Positions 10,388 through 19,357 of a stretch of 64,000 nucleotides of DNA are shown here, in pieces. The notes under the pieces are model-generated. The model had not been told where the DNA came from. It worked only from the letters and a program-made list of their open reading frames with translations, and searched no databases. Position 1 is the stretch's first letter. Each line of letters starts with the position of its first letter. The DNA comes from Cafeteria roenbergensis (Eukaryota; Sar; Bigyra; Bicosoecida; Cafeteriaceae): the NCBI GenBank assembly GCA_008330645.1, contig VLTN01000045.1:186001-250000 (forward strand). Direction: 5' to 3'. The translations under genes and the position numbers were made by a program.

Positions 10388-13300
10388 GGCGGTGCGGGCG
10401 ACGGTCGTGTGTCCGTCAAATCGGAGCCTGGCGTGGCGCCCAGCAGGCCGGCTGGCCCCGTCGCCTGCGCAGCCCGGCTGCCAAGCATCGTTGTCGCCTC
10501 CCGCCGCTCGGACATAGCTGGCGCTGCCGATGCGGCTGGAGGGGGCGAAGTGGCCAGCGCCGGAGCCGGCGCCCTGGCCGCTGCGCAGGCCCTCGAGGCC
10601 ACGGATCGACGCCGGGCGCGCGGTGGTCGGGCGCCCCGGGTTCCTGCAAGCCTCGCGGCCGACCCGCTGGCATCGGCGGCGGCCCTGTCTCAGGCGCGCT
10701 CGGCCTTCCCGACTGACTGCGCCTTGGGGGTGGACGAGCTGGCGCCGGGAGCAGAGCACCTTGCGGCGCTCGATGCGGTGGCCGCGGCAGCAACTGCCGG
10801 CAACCTCGACGCTCAGCTGGACCCGCCGACGGCTGTGCCGAGCCTCGACGGGCCGGTCGTGGTGCCCGCGCGCCACCTGCGCACGCGGGACGCTGCCGAC
10901 GCCGCCACGGCCATCGCGCAGGGCCCCGTGGCCGCCTCCCTCCGCATCGGCCTCCTCTTCGACTCGGAGGCGGCGCGGCGCTTCGTTGGCCAGACCAGTG
11001 CCGACGGGCGCCGGCTCCGTCGCGCCCGCCGCCGCCGCCAGCGCGCGCTCCGCCCCAACTCGCTCCTGGAAGGTGTGCGGCCCGTTGAGCTGGAGGGCGC
11101 GGGAGAGTGCGACGACGCCTCTGCGGTGCAGCCGGCTGTGCCCCCGACGTGGGGCGACGAGCCGGTGGTTCGCGACCACCTGGGCCTGCTCTGGGGCGAG
11201 TGCCAGGACGTCATCGACGCTGCTGCTTCCGAGACGGGCGCCGACTCGCTGGACCCCCGCCTCCTCAAGCGGGCGGCAAGCGGCTCGCACGAGGCACCGC
11301 CGTTCAGCCCGCGCCCGGGCAACGCCTCCTCGACGGGCGGCGCGGCCGGCGCGGAGCACGAGAGCGGGACCTCGGTGCTCGGCCGCCTGCTCCCTTGGTG
11401 GCGCTCCAGCCTCGGCCCCACCCGCCGCCGCTGCCGCGCCGGCGAGACCGCCTGGGGCTCGGACGCCAGGGCGCTGGAGGAGGAGGACGAGGCAGAGGAG
11501 GTGGTGGGGCCTCTCCGCCGCTCCAACGCCGCTGACCTGGCCGCGCCTCCGGGCACCGCCGTCGACCCCCAGGCCGCCTCTGACGCCGCCGAGGCGATCG
11601 GCGGAATGGCGCTGCTGCCCGCGCAGCCTATGCAGGGTGTCGGCGTCGGCGTGGTCTCGGCCGTGAATGACTCCTCTGACGCGTGTCTGCCGACGTCCGC
11701 TGGCAGCCTGGAGGAGGCGCTTCCGAGCAGCGTCTGCCGTGGCGGCCGCGCAGCGCCGAAGCACGACGAGGGGGCGGCGGCGGCGGCGTCGGCGCGGGAC
11801 CGCCACAGCTTCGACGATGCGGAGCGGAAACGCTGGCCGCTGCACGCCCGTCTGCTGACGGCCGGTGAGCTCATGGCCCTCGACACCGCCCTCGCCGACG
11901 TCTTTGGCCGCGAGTACGACTTCGCGCTCTGCCACAGCTTCGGCCAGCCGGGGCGCCGCCTTGCCCCCGAGGAGCGCGCCTCCGCCGCGGCCACGCTGTC
12001 CCAGCGCCTTGCCCCGGCGCGTCGCCCTCTCCGCACCATTGGCTCGGGCTGCGCGCGCATCGCCGCCTCCTCGGGCTCCGTTGCCGCGGCCTTGGGCGAG
12101 GCCGAGCGCCGGCGGGGCCCGCTGCCCGTCACCTACCACGCCGTGCGTCGCCACGTCCTGGCCATCGCCCGGATGGAGATCACGAAGCAGTACGCTCGCC
12201 ACCGCGCCGCGGTGGAGGACGCGCTTGCCGCCGGGACAACACCGCCCACCCCGGCGTACCGGCCGGCCCAGCGGGCGGCGCCCCTCCGCCGCTCCATGCC
12301 GCGGATCCCGCTGGCCCCAGTGGACCCGCGCACCAGCCCGGACTGCCGCATCCGCCGGTCCCGCTCTGCGTCCACCGTCGCGGACGAGGAGGCCTCCGAA
12401 GCGCTCGCCCACCTCTCGGAGACGGCGCACGCCGGGTCCCCCGCGCCCCCCAGCGGCCGGAGCCTCGCCGCGGCTGCCGCGGCGGCAGCGGCATCGGCGC
12501 AGGCGGCGTCGGCCCCTCAGCCAGAGGGCTCCGAGTCTGACGTTGTCGCCGCTGCAGCGGCTCTCTTCTCAGCCTCCGCCGCCGCGGCCGCCCCCGAGCC
12601 CGCAGCCTCTGACGCCGTGCTTCGCCGTCGCCAGTCCGCCCCGTCCGACGAGGAGGTCGACAGGTACGCGCCTCCGCCCGATTTCAGAGCTCTCGAAGCT
12701 GCAGTGTTCGGTCCGGGCGGAGAGCGGGTGGGCCAGGCGGTTGCGCTGCGCCAGCTCCTGCGGGCAGCGGGCATCCGGGTCTCGGCCGCCCCGCTGGCCG
12801 CCGACGAGCTCCTCCCCGACGAGGACGACGACGCCTTCACCGCTGCCAGGGTCTCTGCCGCAGAAGCGCAGGCTGGGAGCGCGTGCTTGCAGGGCGGCTC
12901 GTCGTCGGCAGCATCGGCGGCAGTCGACGACTCGGGCGCCGACCCCACCTCCACTGCAGTGCGGCCTGGCGCAGAGGGGCGCTCGGGGCTGGAGCCGTTC
13001 CCGCTCCTTCCCGGACACCTCCTCCAGTTCCTCCACCCGACCCGCAGCCAGCTGGCCGCTGTGGGGTCGGGCACCGGCGCCGTCCGCTCCGCGCTCATGC
13101 ACGCCAGCCCGGCCACGCTGCCCGCGTACGTCCCTGAGGCGTTTCCCGCGATGGGCCGTCCCCGGCCCTGGGGCGACGGCATCCCCGCCGTCGGCACGGC
13201 GCCGCACGGCCCCCTCAGCCACGCCGCGCTCTGCCCGCCCTCGGGCGTGGCAGTCAACGCATCTCCCTCCAGCGGTTTCGTCAACCCCGGCCTGTGGCAC

Positions 13301-14835
13301 CAGGAGCCCACGGCGTCCCCCCGCGGGCCGCCCGCCGTGGCCGGACTCGCTCTCACCGCCCCGGCGTCCCCAATCGTCGCGCTCACCACCGCGGCCGCGG
13401 GCGCCTCAAACGGATCGGGTGGGCCGCGCGCGAATGCGCCCGCTGCCTCCCCGGGCCCTGTCCCTCAGTCCGGTCTCGCGCCCCGCACGCTCGCGTCGGG
13501 GCTGGAGCCTTCCGTCAGGGCTGCTCTTGCGGCCTCCCTGGGCGCCTCTGGCCCCGCGATGCTCCACGACGCCGCGTCTGCGGTGCCCGTCCGTGTGGCT
13601 GCGGCCATGGCGTGGGTGCCCGGCCGCGGAGGCATTCTCGCACCCTCGGTGCCAGGCGTGCCGGTGACTTGGATCCGGGCATTCACGCCACTCGACGGCA
13701 CCCGCGGCCGGGCCGTCGCCTCCGCCACGCACGCCGCTCTGTTCGCGCCGCGTGGAGCAGGGGCCAGGGCCTCCGCCGCGAGGCTGGGACTCCTCCCTGC
13801 TGGCGGAAGCGCCGCTTCCAGCGCCGCCGGTAATGACTCCGACTGCGAGGGCGACGCCAGCGCCGACGCAGCAGGCCAGGCGTCTGCACAGCCCCTGCAG
13901 GCGCGCCTTGCATCCCTGGCGGCATCGGCAGCAGCGTCTGGCGCCACCGTTGCTCGGCGCGCCTCCGCGCCCGGCACAGTGGTCCCTCCCGAGATCGCCG
14001 GCGCGTCCCTGTCGCGGCCGACTCCCGGCGCTTGGTCGGCCGGCCACTCGCACGCAGCGCCCCCCATGGCAGTGACGACCCCGACGGAGCTGGACGTGGG
14101 CCCAGCGGCCGGCAACGCAATGGCTGCCCTCACCGTGGCAGCGCCCGCACACATCCTCGGCCGTGCGTTCCGCCCTCGCGACGACGTCAACCAGATGGCC
14201 CGGGGGGTGCTGGACATCCCCGCCCACCTCAGGCCCGCCGGGGCCCCGGCTGCTGACGCCCTGGCGTCCTGGGCTGAGTCCATGCACGGCCCGTCCACCC
14301 CGCGGCTGGCCGAGCTGGCGCGGCAGTCGGCCCAGCCGGCCATGCTCGGAGCCATGGCGGAGCTGGCCGGGGGGCTGGACGCGCTTCGCCGGTCCGCGCA
14401 GGGCATCGGCGGGGGCCTGCCCGGCTTCCCCACCCCAGGGGTCATGCACGCAGGCGCCGCTGGCCGGGACCCGGAGGCGGCAGTTGAGGGCGCCGCCTGG
14501 CGATCGCGCTCCTGGCGGCTCGCCCCCGAGGAGCAGGACCACCCGGTGCTGGCCGCCGCCGCGGGCCTCATGTCTTTCAGCAGCACGGAGCTCACGCCCG
14601 CGGGGCTGGAGCGGCTCGTGCTCGACCGCACGGAGTTCATCGCCAGAGCCGAGCGGCGCGCGATGGGCCTTGCCCAGCGCAGACGCCGACGGGCCAAGCG
14701 GGCTCGGGCCCAGGCAAGAGCCGCGGCAACCAGCGCTGCCAAGCGAGCGCGCGGGGCGACTGCGTCAGACGCTGCCTCGGCTGCGTCCGCGACAGGATCC
14801 CCTGCTGCCGGTACTGGGGCAGGGTCCGAAGACGC

Positions 14836-14870
<35 letters not shown>

Positions 14871-16426
14871 GCCACGCCGACGGGGACGAGGCGCCGGGGG
14901 CGGACGTCGAGCGCGAGAATCCGGAAGGCAGCTGCGCTCGCGGCGGCGGCAGCGGCGGCGACGACAACGCTGCCGGCGGTAGCGTGGACCGGGACCAAGG
15001 CGAAGACGAGGACGACGAGGACGACGACCCGCTCATCCCGCTCAGCGAAGACGAAGCCGACGACGAGGATGCCGAATCGTCGGCCAGCGCCAGCGGGGCA
15101 GCAACCACGGCGGAGGCGGCAGCTCCAGCGGCGCCCGACGGGCCAGGCGGGGCACCAAGGCCGAAGCGGCCCCGCCGCGAGATTCGGGACCCGGAGGTGG
15201 GTGTTCGCCCCGGGTGGTACGTCTGCGAGGACAACGAGACGTGGTTCCTGCCCGGCAACGGCTTCAGGTACCAGACCGTGCACACGGCACCGGAGTACCG
15301 GGTGCGCACCGCCGCATACGGCGAGGAGTCGGACGGGGCGGGCGACAGCGACGCTGCGTCCCCGGACAGCCCCGTGCCCGACGCCGCGTTTGGGGCTGCG
15401 GGCGAGCCCACCGCGTTCCCGCCCGAGCTTGAGCCCGAGCTGCAGCGATGCCAAGACAACCACGTTGCTGCCCAGGACTGTATGCAGGCGCGGCTGGCAG
15501 CGGTGCTGCACCGCGCCTCGCAGCTCCCGCACCCCCAGCAGCAGCGCATCCAGCTGGTCCTCATGCGCCACCAAGCCTCCCTGCACGCGCAGAGACTCGG
15601 CGCGGCTCGCATGCAGGCCTCTGAGCGAGCGGCCGCCGCTGCCTCGGCCGCGGCCTCCGCCTGCACCGACGTCGACCGCGACCGTGCAGCGCAAGCCGAG
15701 GCGCTGGCCCGGCAGCAGGAGGGCGAGCTCTCGTCCGAGGAGCAGCGCAACCTGGCCATGGCGGAGCATGCAGCCCAGAGCGAGCACATGGCCGTGTCCG
15801 CTCCGCTGGACCACGATACGGCAGCCTGCGTCCAGGCCTTCATCCACGACGCAAACGTGGAGAGCGTGGCCTCCCGGGACCTGGCCAACCTGCACCACCA
15901 CGTGCAGTTGATGCAGCTGGGCGTGCACGCCGGCATGGCCGCTCAGCAGCACCACCACCACCCTCTCCACCACCACCACCACCTTCACCACCCTGGCGCC
16001 CACAGCCTTCCCATGCAGCAGCAGCACTTGCAGCACGGCGCGCTCTCGGTCCAAACCTCACACTACGACGTGCAAGGCCACGTGGCCGGCCAGGCCTGGC
16101 AAGGCGGCCACGTTCAGCTTGCCGCGCCCGAGCACTCCGTGGCCATGGCGGCGGCTGGCGACGAGCCCTCAGCGCCAGTGGTCACCATGCAGCTCCAGCA
16201 CCACCTGCCTCACTCCGCAGGCGTGTCCCACCACTACGCCGCGCCGCCCGCGACGGCGGCTCTCCCCGGCTCCGTGCCTGCCGTCGCCCCGCCATCGACG
16301 CTGGCCATGGGACCGCCCCGCGGCAGGTCCGCCTCTGCCGCGACCGACGCCTCCACTCCGAGCACCGATTCGCCGCAAGGCGTGGTGCAGCTGCGCCAGG
16401 CTGCCGCGCCACGCGGGCCTCCCTGA
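4049..16426 (+). CDS. Giant (about 3,925 aa) low-complexity protein with Tudor/KOW-like modules
   Basis: The long open frame has only a TTG at its left edge (4517). A better model starts at ATG 4049, encodes MPLEPGQRVAVGAASDLPPH plus one Leu, splices at GTGAGC (4112) and resumes after CAG at 4712 in phase 0. The join makes a compact beta-barrel-like module. Similar Gly/Val-rich modules lie near residues 122-185 and 697-750, recalling Tudor or KOW folds (inference). Other structured islands are a helical Arg-rich block near 1262-1320, a C-x2-C-x10-C-x4-C cluster at about 1814-1836, and a Trp/Tyr-rich block near 3517-3560. The rest is Ala/Pro/Ser-rich with Ser, Gln (11 in a row) and His runs. 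No family was recognised. A nuclear scaffold or chromatin role is only a guess, and further internal introns cannot be excluded. Confidence 0.7.
10337..10386 (+). repeat. GGC/AGC trinucleotide run coding Gly then Ser
   Basis: Within the giant protein, a run of GGC codons passes into about thirteen AGC codons, giving a Gly stretch followed by a poly-Ser stretch. It is in frame and interrupted only by Gly codons after the Ser run. Confidence 0.85.
14837..14869 (+). repeat. CAG run coding eleven glutamines
   Basis: Eleven uninterrupted CAG codons give a poly-Gln tract in the giant protein, followed by an acidic region. Pure CAG runs are prone to length change. Confidence 0.9.
15948..15990 (+). 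repeat. CAC-rich run coding a histidine-rich segment
   Basis: Clustered CAC codons near the C-terminus of the giant protein give two blocks of four to five histidines split by Pro-Leu and Leu. His-rich runs of this kind occur in nuclear-speckle and metal-binding proteins, but no role is assigned here. Confidence 0.75.
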
Positions 16427-16775
16427 AGCGGCATGCGCTGCTGCGCCGCACGACGCTCGGCGCTCGGCGCTCGGCGCTCGGCGCTCGGCGCTCGGCGCTC
16501 GGCGCTCGGCGCTCGGCGCTCGGCGCTCGGCACTCGCTCCTCCCCTCCTGCGCTACACGCGCTACCCGCGCCGGGTCCTGCCACGGCACCCCCAGTTGCG
16601 TGTGATTGTCCTCTGATTTCTGCCCGTTGGATGTGCGTGCATTGCCGCTCGCCAGTCCCCCCCTTCCGCCCGGCGGAGCGCATGCCGGCCGATCTCTTGC
16701 TCGCAATTTCGTCCGCAACATTACCGCACACTGGCCACACACAATGGGCCCACGCTCGACCCAGCGGCTCACAGG
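16427..16775. other. Convergent 3' interval carrying a 7-bp tandem array
   Basis: About 350 bp lie between the stop codons of the giant protein gene and the PH-PDZ gene, whose transcripts converge here. Apart from the CGCTCGG array at 16454-16530 nothing was recognised. Confidence 0.5.
16454..16530. repeat. 7-bp tandem repeat (CGCTCGG)x11
   Basis: Eleven perfect head-to-tail copies of CGCTCGG (77 bp) start 28 bp after the stop of the giant protein gene. Degenerate copies flank the array. Its frames read as Ala/Arg/Ser/Leu repeats but are not thought to be coding. Confidence 0.93.
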
Positions 16776-19244
16776 CTACCCGCGCCGATGGAACCACAAT
16801 CGTGCTTGCGCAGTCGTTCCGCCGGCCATAGGGCGCCCGACGCCCGCCACCGCCTCGGCAAGCGTGCGCCGCGCCTCTTGCGCCGAAAGCCGCGCGAGGT
16901 CGTGGCCATCCACGCGCACAAGCGTGTCCCCTGCCTTGACCAGCCCGGTCTCGCGAAGGGGCGACCCCCTCACAATGCCCCGGACCTGGATCCCGTCCAG
17001 CACAACCCCAAGCGGACGCTCGCGCACAACCACCTCGACCAGCGACCCAGAGGCAGTCTGTCGGGCTGTCGCGGAGGCGATTGGCGACGATGCGTCGAAG
17101 GTAAGCCGCTGCGCAACCCGGCCTGCGCTCGTGACGGCTGCAGCCTCGCAAGCCTGTGGAGTCGCAGTGGCCATGCCTCCGCCGCTGCTGCCTCCTCCGC
17201 TGCTGCCGCGGCCGCCGTCGCTGCCGATGCTTGCGACGCTCGGAGAAGCGTCGCGTTCGCGGGCGGGCAGCGGCAGCTGCGGGCCGCCTGCCCCGGGGGT
17301 ACACGGGCTTGGCTGCTGCCTGGGCGAGAACCAGGCTGCTGGGAGTCCCCCGTGCGATGCCTCGTCCAGCTCAACCGACGCCACACTGTCGCCATCGTCG
17401 TCGTCACGGCTTGTTCGCTCTTGCGTCGGCAGAGCCATGCCAACGTCGGCCGCGGCAGCCGAGAATCCGCTGGACGCCCCAGCGCGGTGGCGCCGGTCCG
17501 GCGTCGCGGCAGAGGGCGACGGAGGCTGGGCCAGCACGATTCCCCCGTCAACGACAAAACGACCGGACCTGGGCGCCTCGGGCAAGCGCGGCGTCCGTGC
17601 CGGGGCCAGGAAGGCGCCCGTCCTCGCTCTGCGCAGCGCGACGGCCTTCCCCAGAGTGCTCGTCTGAATAACAATCGGAACGGGCGCTGCGGCGGAGGCG
17701 GCAGCCACAGCGGTTTCGAAGCGACGGCAAGCCTGCTGCCACGGAGTGGCGAGAATGGCCGAACCCGCGATCGCGACGATTCGATCGCCCGGCAGCAGGG
17801 CGCCGTGCAAGGGCGATGCCACGCTGATGGAGCTCACGACCGCGCCGCAGCCCTCGGCGTCGCCGCCCCCCGGCGCTGTCGCAGCCGGGCCTACAGTCAG
17901 CCCGACGCACGGCCCCGTCACAGTCAGCACCAGCGCGCGGCGGACGAACCACCTGCCCATCCGCAGCGCAGGGTCCCAGGTGCCGGGCATGGCAACGAGC
18001 ACCCCAGTCAGGTCCCAGCCGGAGTCGGCGTCAAGCCCCAACGCTGCTGCGCACTCAGCGGACAGTGCGGGGGGCAGCGAGCAGGAGGACGAGGCGTCCA
18101 CGCTGAGGTGCCCGGGCAGGTGCTCGCTCAGCGCCGAGGCCGCACGGCCGGAGGCCCCCAGCTGTGGCAAGCGCTCGTCACGCGGGCGCAGGCGGTCCAG
18201 GGACACGGCGCGGTCAGACGAGGAAGCCGACGTGGACGGAGAGCCCGAGCCAGCCCTGTCCTCCTCGGAAGCGGCGCGGCCGCCCGGGGCGACCGACGCA
18301 GCGGCGGCCGCTGCTTCCGCCTCCGAGGCGCTCCAGATCGCTTCCAAATCGCCCTCCCTGTCTGAGGCGGATGCATCTGCCCAGGGGGACTCGAGGCCCG
18401 CGGGGAGCTGCATGCTGGGGTCGGACTCGCACCTGGATACGAGCGCTCGGTGCGATGCTTTGCCTCGCAGCTGGTCGCCGGCTCCAGCGGCAGCCCGTTG
18501 CTCTCCGCTCGCCGCCGCCATGGCCGCGGGGGGCAGCTCGGGGCAGCCTTGAGCGCCCCCGCCCTCGGGTTGCCCGGTGGGCCCGTCTTTCCCGACGGCG
18601 AGCGCCGCAGCTCCCTCGGTGGTCGCTGAAGTGACACTGGCAACGTCCGCGTCCGGGCGCTGTGCCGTCGAGTCCGCCAGGCTCGCGGTCCCCTCGTGTG
18701 GGTCCTCGTCTTCTGGGCCCGCGCCGCCCGCCGTGGGGCGCTGGAGGCAAGGAGGCTTGGCGAGCGGCTCGGTTTGGGTTGACGAGGCCGCAGTTGCTGC
18801 TGGCTTCTTTGGCTTTTCCACAATCGTCGCTTCGGGCGACGCGGTTGCGGCTGCCGCATCCGCGCCGTCCGACACGGCCCCGTTGGCACGAATGACGTGA
18901 GCCCACCGCGCCGCCTTGGCCGGAGAGTCGGCAAGCAGGCGAATCACGGAACGCGGCGCCGTGCCAAACTCTTGCACTGTCAGCTCGACGTTGTTGGGAC
19001 CCAGGCGCGCGTCCACCCGCACGCTGTAAAGCGAGCACGGCACGGAGCACAAAGGGGTGCCCCCCTCGCGGGCCGACCATCGCAGCGTCCCCGACGCCAC
19101 GATGCAGTACACCCGGTGCCACTCAAACTTGCGAGCCTTTGGGCTGGAGCACCCAAGCAAGCCGGCCACAGTCAGCTGAAAGCGGTCCTCAACGGGCTCC
19201 TCCACCCGGATCCACCCAGCCGCGGCCTGCGGTGCGGCCTGCAT
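16776..19244 (-). CDS. PH-PDZ-PDZ scaffold protein (822 aa)
   Basis: A single open frame runs from ATG at 19244 to a TAG at 16776-16778. Residues about 10-125 resemble a PH domain: a beta-rich half starting at GWIRVEEP and the closing helix AKAARWAHVIRA with its hallmark Trp. A Ser/Ala-rich acidic linker follows. A first PDZ-like domain lies near 434-526 (SPLHGALLPGDRIVAIAG), and a second near 727-822 (ERPLGVVLDG as carboxylate-binding loop, then LVKAGDTLVRVDG). PH domains bind phosphoinositides or proteins, and PDZ domains bind C-terminal peptides, so a membrane-associated scaffold is inferred. The gene is head to head with the next one, with 113 bp between the proposed starts. No introns are needed. 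Confidence 0.82.
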   Translation of the reverse strand: MQAAPQAAAGWIRVEEPVEDRFQLTVAGLLGCSSPKARKFEWHRVYCIVASGTLRWSAREGGTPLCSVPCSLYSVRVDARLGPNNVELTVQEFGTAPRSVIRLLADSPAKAARWAHVIRANGAVSDGADAAAATASPEATIVEKPKKPAATAASSTQTEPLAKPPCLQRPTAGGAGPEDEDPHEGTASLADSTAQRPDADVASVTSATTEGAAALAVGKDGPTGQPEGGGAQGCPELPPAAMAAASGEQRAAAGAGDQLRGKASHRALVSRCESDPSMQLPAGLESPWADASASDREGDLEAIWSASEAEAAAAAASVAPGGRAASEEDRAGSGSPSTSASSSDRAVSLDRLRPRDERLPQLGASGRAASALSEHLPGHLSVDASSSCSLPPALSAECAAALGLDADSGWDLTGVLVAMPGTWDPALRMGRWFVRRALVLTVTGPCVGLTVGPAATAPGGGDAEGCGAVVSSISVASPLHGALLPGDRIVAIAGSAILATPWQQACRRFETAVAAASAAAPVPIVIQTSTLGKAVALRRARTGAFLAPARTPRLPEAPRSGRFVVDGGIVLAQPPSPSAATPDRRHRAGASSGFSAAAADVGMALPTQERTSRDDDDGDSVASVELDEASHGGLPAAWFSPRQQPSPCTPGAGGPQLPLPARERDASPSVASIGSDGGRGSSGGGSSGGGMATATPQACEAAAVTSAGRVAQRLTFDASSPIASATARQTASGSLVEVVVRERPLGVVLDGIQVRGIVRGSPLRETGLVKAGDTLVRVDGHDLARLSAQEARRTLAEAVAGVGRPMAGGTTAQARLWFHRRG

Positions 19245-19357
19245 GGCTTTCGGGGGCCTACCGGCGCTGCAGTGGCGGCCGCGCGCGGGGCCGGCTTGCG
19301 AGGCAGAGCCTCGCGACGCCGCTCAGTCGCGCACGCCGCGGCACCCGGGCGGCCGCC

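Noticed and set aside
13465-15936. 823-aa antisense open frame opposite the C-terminal part of the giant protein
   Set aside because: Ser/Cys/Ala-rich shadow sequence. The sense strand there codes poly-Gln, acidic and His-rich segments and a Trp-rich block that look like real protein.
16454-16530. Possible telomere-like repeat
   Set aside because: CGCTCGG does not resemble known telomere repeats (TTAGGG and relatives) and is internal between two genes.
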